The notes under the pieces were generated by a model that saw nothing but the letters and a program-made list of their open reading frames with translations, searched no databases and had not been told where the DNA came from. DNA of 64,000 bases from Pedobacter sp. FW305-3-2-15-E-R2A2 (GTDB lineage: Bacteria > Bacteroidota > Bacteroidia > Sphingobacteriales > Sphingobacteriaceae), in assembly GCF_038446955.1 (NCBI RefSeq), contig NZ_CP151803.1:4216001-4280000 (forward strand), given 5' to 3'. Below, piece by piece: positions 26,939-38,900 of the stretch (positions within the stretch are counted from its first letter, which is position 1; the number at the start of each line of letters is the position of its first letter). A program made the translations under genes and the position numbers.

Positions 26939-29900
26939 TCAAATCAGCGTTTCTTCCGTCGATGCGAATACTGCTTTCAAAGCATCACCAAGTTCCTGCG
27001 CAAAGGCATCACGAAGCATGCTGAAGTGATCACCGGAAGTGCTCATCACCGTTACCGAGTTCGCATGATCCTGCCAACCCAATGCTTCATGGACATTCTC
27101 CAATGGGTTAACGCTGGCTTTTACAATCGTTAAAGGTGCTTTCACTTTACCCGAAATGCGGTAAGGCAATAACATATTGGCCAGGTGCAGGTCCATGACC
27201 CTAAAAACCAGCGTGGTATCTTCCCTTTGCAGGGCAACCTGATCTTTCAGCAAATCAGTCAGACAAGGAATAGCTTTTTGTGCAGCCAGGTTCTCGATTT
27301 CAGGCCGCAATTTATCCGGGAATGAAGGCTTCATTAAGCCCAGCATGTCGTACTTTTCGAGCGATAGCAATACGAAATCCATGACCTCGCTGACCTCAAA
27401 AGTTTCCGGTTCCTGCGCTCCTCTTAACTCAGTTGCGACATCCAGCATAATGGCCACATCTACCTCTTCACCTAAATCTTCCAGCTGTTTGGTCATTTCA
27501 TATAAAACCTGACCTCCAAAGGAATGCCCGATAAAGCGATAAGGCCCTTTGGGTTGAATTTCCCGGATCCAGGAAAGTTGCAATGCCGCAATTTCCTCCA
27601 TACGCTGCAGGGGTTTTTCTCCTTCCAGCAATCCCATCATCTGGATCCCGTAGACTTTTACTTTATCCGAGAGTGCATTGGCCAGCTCATCGTAACTGTC
27701 GCAATTTCCCGTAGATCCGGGTAGTAAAAAGACATTCCTTTCCTGTTGGCTATTGTTCAATAACAACACATGCTCATTTACGGATTTTCTTAAAGAAAGT
27801 ACTGCTTCATCCATCTTCCGGTCATGGAGCAAAATGGCCTGTCTGGCAATTGTACTGTGACTCAGGATTTCCTGCAACTGAACCTCATATCCAGCCTGAC
27901 GGATTCTGCCGAGCAGGCGTAAGGTATTCAGGGAGTGTCCGCCAAGCAAGAAAAAGTCGTCATCGATGCTTATGCGTTTTAGTCCCAATACCTGTTGCCA
28001 TATTTCCAACAGCAAACTTTCCCTTTCATTTGAAGGTGCAACAGGTTCCGGTGCATTTGCTAAAGGCAAACCCGACGAGGCGAGCAAACGCCGGTCTATT
28101 TTCCCCGATATCGTTACCGGCAACTCCTCCACTAAAAAAATATGGGCAGGCATCATATAAGCAGGCAGGCGTTCCCGTAGGGAGGCTTCAATCACTGCTA
28201 AGGAGGTGTTTGGTGCAGGAACAAGGTAAGCCAGCAAACGTTTCTCTCCAACATCATCCGTATGAACCACCACTGCGGCTTGCTGAACACTGTCTTGTTG
28301 TAACAGGATCGCTTCTACCTCTGCCGGTTCTATACGATAACCACGAATTTTCACCTGATCATCTGCTCGTCCAAGGTATTCAAGCGAACCATCCGGAAGC
28401 CATCGGCCAAGATCACCTGTACGGTACATCTTTGCTTCCGGATCTTCACTAAACACATCCGCAATAAAATGTATTAAATTTTGTTCCGGGCGGTTGAGGT
28501 ATCCGGAAGATACGCCTTCCCCACTGATACAGATTTCTCCAGCTACTCCGGCCGGCAACAACTGCAAGCCTTCGTCAAGAATGTAAATTCTGGTGTTTGG
28601 AATGGGTTTTCCAATGGACAGGCGCTTTCCATTTGCTGCTTCATGATAGCGATAACGCGTGGCTACAATCGTAGTTTCGGTAGGTCCATATTCATTGCAA
28701 AAATCCAGCTGATTTCCCCAATACGCCGCAAGTTCAGGCGGGCATTCTTCTCCTCCAACCACCATTCGTTTCAGGCTGCCGGACAAGGCTTCCCTTCCCA
28801 GACTTTGAAGGAAGCCCGGAGTGAGGTCCAGGTGACTGATGCTCTGCGCTTCCAGCATCTTTCTGAAGAGATCCGGATCCTGTAAAGCTTCCTGCTCCGG
28901 GATCAGCAATGCCGCCCCATGAATTAAAGGCAGAAATATAAGCTGGACAGAAGCATCAAAACTGAAACTATAAAACTGCAATACACGTTCGTCTATTGTA
29001 AAGCCGATCTCCGGTGCATAATGCCAGATCAGGTTCAACACCGCCCGATGTTTTACAGGCACTCCTTTCGGCCGTCCCGTAGAACCGGAAGTATAAATCA
29101 CATAGGCATCCAAAGATGAAGAAAGATCAGGAAATAAGGAAGCCTCCGCTTCCCCTGCTACTTCCGTACCGATCCAGCTCAGTTCATCCGAAGGAAGCGG
29201 CAAATCGACCTTCATGCGACCAAGTATAAACTCCGCCTTTGTATCTTCCAGTATTCCCATCAGTCGCGCTGCCGGGATGTTCGGATCCAGTGGTACATAA
29301 GCCGCAGCAGCCTTCATGATCGCCAGTATTCCGGCCACCGTATCCGCTGACCTGTCTGCATGCAGGAGGACAAACGTTCCGGGCTTCACACCAGCATGAA
29401 TCAACTTTGTGGCCAGACGGGCTGACCATTCCTGCAACTCCCTGTACGTATAGGATTTAGTTGCCGTGACCAGCGCAATCCGCTCAGGATAACGCAAGGC
29501 CGCTTCCTCAAAACAGGAAATCAAAGTGCTTTCACGCGGGAAGGCTGAGAGCGTATCATTCCATTCATGCAGCAGCAGGAGCTGTTCTCTGGCAGGCAGA
29601 AAAGATTGTTTGCTGATCCGGTCTGTTAACCGGTGACGGAAGCAATCCAGCACATGGTCAAAATAGTGCTGCACATCTTTCAGTGTTTTTCCACTTTGCA
29701 GTTTTCGTCCCTGAGAGAAGACCACTGCCATGGTATCGCCGGTAAGGCTCACCGAGCAATCCAGAAAGGTATTGGAAAGCCCATAGCTTACACTGGCCAG
29801 CCATTGCTGAGCAAGGGAAACGTCCATCAGTTCTTCTTCCAGTTCATCATAAATATGGAAATTTATAAAATTGAAGATGAGGTCAAAGAAAGGGTTTTCC

Positions 29901-32900
29901 TGTGGAGCAGAAGCGGTATTGATCCTTGCAATCTCTGAGAGTGAGGTCAGGTCATATGATTTCAGCAACTGTAATTTATCCTCGATCCTTCTAAAATAGG
30001 CCTCCCAGCTTTCTTTCCCATCCGGCATCTCGAATACAAAAGGAATGGTATTCAGGAAGCATCCCAGCAACTGATCTCCGTCTTCTACCACTGGTCTGTT
30101 GTTCGTGACCAGTCCGATCGTTAGCCTCCGCTGATGGCTCAGCATTCCGATCGTATAAAGGGTGGCACCAAGGAAGACCCCTTTAAGGGAAAGCCGATGT
30201 TCTTTGGCCAGGTTTTTCAAACTATCCAGCATCTCCTTCGTATAACTTGCGATCAGATCATCCTGCTTTTCTTCTGTAGTAAACAAGTCCAGTCGCTGGT
30301 GATCTTCCATTTCCTTTTTCCAGAAATCATGGTTCAAGTTTGTTTTTCTACCCATCATATTTTGCAGGACGAAATCACGGTAGCTTCCTTTCAGGCGGGT
30401 TAACGGTTGAGTTTCCGGGTTTTTATCCAACTGCAGATACAAGTTAAAAAGTTCTGTATTGAAGGCTGCCACACTCCATCCATCGAGGATAGCGTGGTGG
30501 AACTGCAAGACAAATACTGTTCCTTCCTGCCAGTTCAGCAATGTTGCACGCCATAGTGGCCCATGCTCCAGATCAAAAGGCCTTTCGCGTTCCTCCTTCA
30601 GGTATGCTCTGAGGTAAGGTTTCAGCACTTCCGCAGTGCTGTTTAACCTCTCTAAAACCTTCACTTTCACCGGTATATTTTTATGGACTGCCTGCAATCC
30701 CTGTTCATGGAGGTTGGGATGAAAGGTAGTCCTCAATATTTCATGTTTCGCGACGATCATGCGCAGTGCCTGTTCAAACAAGGAAGGGTCCAGGGAACGG
30801 GCTACCGGATAGAGAAATTGATCATGATAGACCGCTGATTCCGGATCACGCAAAGACGCGTAAATCATGCCACATTGAATATCGCTCATTGGATAAACCG
30901 CTTCCAATGTTGCCCTTCCGGACAGCATTGGCATAAACTCCGCCTCTATTTCCTTCAGTTCCTGTTGCAGCGCCGAAGTAACCGACCCTTCATTCCCTGC
31001 ATGTGAAGCCAGCAATTCTGCCAGTTCCAGGATCGTTCCTGAACGATAGATATCCGCGACGCTGACTTCCATTCCCGTCAGCTTTCTGATTCTTGCAGCA
31101 ACCTTTACCACACGGATAGAATCGCCGCCAAGCTCAAAGAAATTGTCCTTTACACCTACCCGGTCTACCCCCAGTATCTCCATCCAGATATTGGCCAACA
31201 GCTCTTCTCTCTCGGTTGAGGGCGCTTGATATTCCGCATGATGTTTCCATTGCTGATCTTCCAGACGGGATAGGAATCCCCGGTCTGCCTTGCCATTGCC
31301 CGTTACCGGTATGCGCTGTAAAGCAATCAGGTCTGTTGGCACCATATAATCCGGAATCACCACAGATAAATCCTGTCTGATTTCTTTCTGTAAAATAGCC
31401 GTAATGTCCGGAAACAAAGGGATATTGGTAAAAGGAAAATCCCGGTCTGCCTGATATAAAGGCATTACAAAATCTCCTGCCGGATTTAGCTCCAAAAGAA
31501 GTTCCATCTGCATCGGATCTTTTGCAGGCATCATCCGGACCTGATACCCCGCTTGTTTTGCGGTCTTCAGCAATTGCGTCACTTTTTCATTTTCTTCGTC
31601 CGGTTGTTCCACAGCACGGATTAAGTCCCTTACATTAACCGCAGTATGATCCCTCAGTCCTTGCAGCAGCTGGCGTTCTTTCCATAAACGTGGATTCGGA
31701 ATTCCGCTGATGGCAATGACCGGAGGAAGATTTTCAAAGAGCTGATCTGCAGACTCTTTTAAGTCGCCCCATTCCGACCATGAGCGTTCCGACACCGCTT
31801 TCTCCAGTCCGATATGTAGTATCACCGTGAAGCGGTAAAGACTGAGCTCATTCACATAATCCCCTTCCTTCCATCGGATTTCCACATGACTGATTTCGGG
31901 AAACTGCTCCGGAAGCTGATAGAAATAATCAGGTGTAAAGCAAAGCTCTTCCTCCTTCATCATTTCCTGATCCACCAGCCAGCTGAATTCCGTAACCGCT
32001 GCGCGCTCCTGTAATTTTGCCAGGGAAAGACGTGACTTAAACGCATACAGCAATCTGTAATCCCTTACATCCCCCAGGATAATTCTTCCGGAACCTTCCA
32101 GGCGAACAATATTATCTGCGATGATTCTCGTCAGGTAATCCTCTCCCGGGAAATACTGAATTACGGAATTCATGATCACCGTATCTGTTTTTTCCATTTC
32201 ATCAGGTTTTACCTCATGCGCTCCACAGGACCGCAGATGCGTATCCGGAAATTGTGCAGGATGTTGGCTCACATGACGCCTGATCTGTGCAACAGAAACT
32301 TCTGAAAGGTCTACCCCTGCATAGCTGCTGATGTGCGGAGCCAACTGGTAGTAAATCATCCCCGTACCGCAACCAATCTCCAGCACATGTTCAGGTTGCT
32401 GCGATAAGATCACCTGGGCAATATCATCCAGCCATGCCTGCATATCTGCTGCAGGAATCGCTCCTCCGGTAAAGGAATCATTCCAGCCCGCAATGTTAAA
32501 CTCTTCCTCTCCTGTATCCGGTTCCGAGTTGCCATAGGTATCCTCATACAAGACCTTCCAATTGTTCACCTGGTCTTCGTACAGACTTTGTTCCAGCTCC
32601 TTCAGCCGATCCTGATCCGGTACATAATAGCAAACCAATTTCTTATCATGCGCACCTGAAGCTTTCAGTACCACACAATTTTCTGCCACCTGAGGCAACC
32701 TGTTCAGGGCATGCTCTATCTCTCCCGGTTCTATCCGATAGCCCCTTATTTTAACCTGGGAATCGATCCGGCCGAGATATTCTATGCTGCCATCTTCCAT
32801 CCATCGCCCCAAATCTCCGGTTCTATAGATTTTTTCTTCCGGATCATCACTAAAAGGATGGGGAATAAAACGTTCCCTGGTCAGCTCTTCTCTATTGAGG

Positions 32901-35900
32901 TATCCACTGGCTACACCAGCACCCGCAATAAACAGCTCGCCCGGAACACCTATAGGTACAGGTTGCAACCTTGCATCCAGGATATAAGCAGACAATGTAG
33001 GGATGGGTTTTCCTATTTTACTGCCGCCGCTATTCATTTCTTCCTCCCCAATCTCCTGGAAGGTGACATGTACCGTCGTTTCCGTGATGCCATACATATT
33101 GATCAGCTTGCATTCCGGATACCATCCATTCCATGCTTTTAAACGTGATGGATGTAAAGCCTCTCCGCCAAAGATGACGTAGCGAAGCGAAAGCGGCATC
33201 GGGCTGCCCTGAAGGTACTCCTGTAAAACATAAAAAGCCGAAGGCGTCTGGTTAAGTACCGTCACCCCTTCTGTCCGCAGCAACGCAGCGAAAGCAATCG
33301 TATCTCTTGCCATAGAACGTGGTACAATCACCATTCTGCCTCCATAAAATAAGGCACCATACATCTCCCAGACAGAAAAATCAAAACAATAAGAATGGAA
33401 CATCGTCCAGACATCCTGCTCATTGAAATCATACAGCGGTACGGAAGTCATGAATAGTCGAACTACATTCCGGTGAGGAATGATCACACCTTTAGGGCGT
33501 CCTGTGGAACCGGAAGTATAAATAATATAGGCCGCCTGCTCCGGTTTACATACCGGTAACACCGCCCCATTTTCCGGCTCTGCCCAATCCTCAGACAGGC
33601 AGATTAACCTTGCAGTACTCAGTGCCTCTATCACCGAAACCGTATGCTCCAGGACAAGGATCAACGGAGCGGCGGTATCTTCCAGCATAAAACGAATCCT
33701 GTCCTGCGGATACTCAGGATCTACCGGAACATACACCCCTCCGGCCTTTAAAATCCCCAGGATCCCGATCATCATTTCTATACTATGACCAGTACAGATC
33801 GGCACCAGGCTTCCCTCCGTAACGCCCTCTTGTCTAAGCCTTCTGGCCAGTGCATCAGAGCGGCGATCCAGGTCCTTATAATTCAATTGTTGTTTTTCAA
33901 ACGTTAAAGCGATTCTTTCCGGTGTACGGCCCACCTGTTTTTGAAAAAGGCTGACAATCGTCTCTTCCATAGGATACGCTGCTTCAATGCCACTAAAATC
34001 ATGCAGCAGCTGATGGCTTTCTTCTGCGCCCATCATTGGAATATCCGCGACTTTAAGCTGAGGATTGGTTACGATCGCCTTTAACAGCTGTTCAAAATGC
34101 CCTGTTAACCTGCGAATCGTCGATTCCCTGAAAAGGTCACTACAATAAGCGACATCCGCATACAGACCTTCCGGAGTTTCAAAGACAGAGAAATGGAGGT
34201 CAAACTGACTCGTCCGGTAATGACTCGACTTTCTTTCCATCAGCGCCTCACCCAGCTTCATCGCAGGCATCTCCGGTGCGTTTTGCAAGACAAATACGAC
34301 CTGAAACAAAGGGTTCCGGCTCGTATCCCGCTCTCCCATCACGAGTTTCACCACTTTTTCAAATGGCGCCTCCTGATGATCATAGGCCTCCAGGGTGGTT
34401 GTTTTGACCCTTTGCAGGACCTCCAGAAAATCCGGATCACCACTCAGATCGGTCCGCAATGCCAGTGTATTCACGAAGAAACCGATCAGGCCCTCCATTT
34501 CCTGCTGCATTCTTCCTGAAATGGCACCACCAACACAGATGTCATCCTGCGAACAATAACGCTGCAGCAAGACTTTAAATGCAGCAAGTAAAGTCATATA
34601 CAGCGTCACGTCTTCCTGTATAGAGAACGCTTTCAACTGTTCTGTCAGCGTCTTGCTGATCTTTAATTTCATCGTCTCCCCACGCACACTCTGCATCGCT
34701 GAGCGTCCAAAATCCGTCGGCAAATTCAACAATGCTGTTCCCGACAGTTTTCGCTGCCAGTAATCCAGCTTAGGCGCCAATATCGCTTCCCTGTTGCGCT
34801 GCCAGCGGGCATAATCACCATACTGGATCGGCAAACTTGTAAATTCAGGGATACTCGCCGCCGCGTAAGCCTGGTAACCTTCATACAGTTCTTTTGCCAG
34901 GATAGACATCGACCATCCGTCTGCCGCAATGTGATGAATATTGACCGCCAGGAAATGTTCTCTTTCGGAAATCCGGATGATATGTGCACGTAACATGTGT
35001 TCTTCCGAAAGGACAAAAGGCCTCGTTACCAGTTCATCTACCAGTTGTAAAAGTCCTTCCTCCTCAGCAACTGCAGGATGGTCATTTAAGACCTCCGCAT
35101 TCCAGGTATCCTTTTCCAGGATATGCTGATAAGGCAAGCCGTCTTCCTGTCTGATCACCGTCCGCAACACCTCATGGCGGTTCACAATGTGATTGAAAGC
35201 ACTAACCAAAGCATTCAGGTCAAACAAACCATCTATCTTGAAAGTCAGAATGATATGATATTGAATAGAACCATGAAGACGGTCGATAAACCAAAGGCGT
35301 TCCTGACCAAAAGAAACCGGAAGATGGCCTTCAGCGGAAGCGTCCGGTCTGATCACTTCCAGCAGATTTTCTTCTGCTCTTCCCTGCAATTCGTTGATAT
35401 GTGATGCCAATCTCGCAATGGTTTTACAGCTAAACAAAACTGTCGGAGCGACCTCCAGGCCCCATTCATTTCTGATAAAAGCACTCACCCGCATCACCAT
35501 CAGCGAATGTCCACCCAGTCTGAAAAAGTCATCATGAATTCCGATTTCCGATCTTTGCAACAATTCCATCCAAATCGTCGCCAGGCGTTGTTCCGTTTGG
35601 TTTCGCGGCATCAGCACTGCAGTATCGCCGGTATTTTCCGGAGCAGGTAAAGCTTGTTTATCTATTTTACCATTTTTCGTTAGTGGAATCTGATCCAACA
35701 CCAGGATATGTGAAGGAATCATATAGGCAGGCAATTGCGTTTCTAACCAGGTCAACAAGGTTTCTTCTTTAAAACCGGGCTCAGGAACAACATAGGCCAG
35801 GAGCTGTAAAACACCGGTAGCATCCGGCCTTGTCAGCACGACCACCTGTTTAATCAGCGAAGACCGTAATATTGCAGCTTCTGTTTCTCCGGGTTCCACA

Positions 35901-38900
35901 CGAAAACCTCTGATCTTGACCTGATCATCCGCCCTGCCTTCAAATGCGATGTTGCCATCAGGAAGCCATCGAGCAAGGTCTCCGGTGCGATATAAACGTT
36001 CCTTACTGTCTTTAAGAAAGGGATGAGGAATAAAAACTTTGGCCGTTAATTCTGGTTGGTGGAAATATCCATCCGCCAGTCCTGCACCCCCTACATACAA
36101 TTCTCCTGTTACGCCTATAGGCACAATTTTCTGACTTTTATCCAGAATATAGGCACTGCGATAATTCAGCGGCCTGCCTACCGGGACTTCTGAAACAAGC
36201 GTACTATTGATCAGATAGCTCAGCGAGAAAGTCGTGTTCTCTGTAGGCCCATATCCATTGTGTAACTGTAAGTGTGGATAACGGGTGATGACCGTTTCCG
36301 CACGTTGTGCAGAGAAACGTTCCCCGCCGACTATAACCGCCGATAAGGTTTCAAATACTGAAATATCAGTATCCACCAACAGGTTAAACCATCCGGTTGT
36401 AAAGAACATTTTATTGACCCCATATTTGCGGATGATCTTTTTCAACTGTGTGCTGTCCATCAGTTGTGCTTTATCCGCCAGGATCAGTCGGGCACCATTC
36501 AATAAAGCAGACCAATATTCAAAAGTCGTCGCATCAAAAGCCGGAGAACCGGCAGCAAGGATCCGGTCATCAGGGTTTAGTGGAAAATAATCTTTCGCCT
36601 GGACCAGGCTGACCACATTTCGGTGCGAAACCAGCACTCCTTTTGGCTTGCCTGTAGAACCCGAAGTATACATGATATAAGCCGGATGATCCACACTAAA
36701 GCCTGTGGTTACTGTAGCATCAGGTAAGCTCAGCTGATCCGTTAAAATCAATTCCCGAACATCAAACCGCGCGGCATAATTACCCGTGACCATTGCGAAC
36801 GGGCTATTCAGATCCTCAATCAACAAGTTAATCCTTTCCTGAGGATATTCCGGATCTACCGGTACATAGGCAGCCCCTGCTTTGAGCAAGGCCAGGATCG
36901 AAATGATCAATGCAGGAGAACGGTCTATGCAGACTGGCACCGACATTCCCGGCTGGACGCCCTTCTGCTGCAGATAAGCCGCAAGACGTTCCGATTCCAG
37001 GTCTAAAGCTGCAAACGTGAGTGCTGTTGTTTCTGACTGAACAGCGATGGCTTCCGGCCGGATGGCGACCTGTGCTTTAAACAGAGAGACGATGGTATCC
37101 TGTCCCCTATATTGCTCTTTCTCATTACTGAAGTTTTTGATCAGCTCCTGTTCCTCCTCAGAAACCAATGTGATATTGGCCACTTTAGCATCAGGATTTT
37201 CCACGATGGCCCTTAACAAGGTTGAAAAATGGTCCAACAATCTGCAAATTGTACCTGCTTTGAAAAGATCAGTACAATAAGAAACCTCAGCAGACAATCC
37301 TTCTTCTGTCTCAGAAACAGAAAAATGGAGGTCAAACTGACTCGTTTGATAGCGATGAGATTCCGATTCCATCAAGGCATCCCCCAGCTTCATCTCCGGC
37401 ATGTCCGGTGTATTCTGCAATACAAATACCACCTGAAATAAAGGACTGCGACTGGTATCCCGTTCTGTCGTGACCAGGTTAACCACTTTTTCAAAAGGTG
37501 CTTCCTGATGATCGTAGGCTTCCAGCGTTGTGGCTTTTACCCGTTGCAATACACTGCGAAAATCCGGATCGCCGCTCAGGTCTGTACGTAATGCCAGCGT
37601 GTTTACAAAGAAGCCGATCAGCCCCTCCAGCTGCTGTTCCATTCTTCCCGACACAGCTGCACCTACACAGACATCATCCTGTGAACAGTAACGCTGCAGC
37701 AAGACTTTAAAAGCCGCCAGCAAAGTCATATATAAAGTCACATCTTCCTGTAAGGAAAGCTGTTTCAGTTGTTCAGTTAATGTTTTATTGACCTTAAATA
37801 CCATGGAATCGCCACGTGTACTCTGTATCGCCGGGCGACTGAAATCCAAAGGCAGGTTTAAGGAAGGTGTTCCTGACAATTTTTGCGCCCAGTAATCGAG
37901 CTGAGCAGCCAAAGCACCCTCCTCATTGCGCTGCCGGCGCGCATAATCGACATACTGTAAAGGCAATAAAGGTAACTCCGGTATGGTATCCGCAGCAAAA
38001 GCGCGATAACCTGTAACCAGCTCATCAGACAGAATCGACAGCGACCATCCATCCGCAGCAATGTGATGGACATTAATCGCCAGCAGGTGTTCCACTTCGG
38101 AAATCCGGATGAGGTGTGCACGCAGCGGGTGTTCCTCTGAAAGATCAAAAGGTTTGTTCAGCAGCCCTTCTACGAGCGCCTGAATTTTCTCCCGATCAGC
38201 TGCATCGGGGTGGTCAATGATCACATCGGCTTTCCAGCTGTCCTTTTCCAGCACATGAGCATAAGGCAAGCCGTGCTCCGCTCTGATCACTGTCCGTAGC
38301 GCCTCATGCCGGTTCAGAATATGATTAAAAGACTTCAGTAAAGCATTTAAATCAAACACCCCATGGATCCTGAAAGCCAATATAATATGATATTGCACAG
38401 ATCCCTGAAGCCGGTCCACAAACCACATGCGCTCCTGGCCAAAAGAGACCGGCAGTGCAGCCTCGGGAGTCAACTCCAGCTGGATAAATTCTTCCGGCAC
38501 CAACTCCTCTTCCTGCAATTCATCAATCAGTGCAGCGAGTCTTGCAATGGTTTTACAACTAAAAAATACTGTTGGCGACAGCTTAATATCCCACTCATTT
38601 CTGATATAAGCGATGACCCGCATGGCCATTAGCGAATGTCCACCCAGTCTGAAAAAATCATCATGAACACTGATTTGTGGCCTTTGCAATAGCTCCATCC
38701 AGACCTCTGCCAGCTGTTGCTCCGTTTCATTGCGAGGCAGCACGATTTCCGATCCTTTGGTTTGCTCAGGAGCAGGCAATGCAGCCTTATCTGTTTTACC
38801 ATTTGCAGTAAGGGGAATCTGATCCAGGACCATTACATGGGAAGGAACCATAGCTGAAGGCAATTGTGTTTCCAGCCAGGTCAGCAACGTTTCTTTATCA

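Noticed and set aside
27850..28452. A 200-codon open frame on the plus strand inside the NRPS gene.
   Set aside because: It is antisense to the conserved A4-T4 region, has no coding signature and no homology; long antisense frames are expected in a GC-balanced gene of this size.
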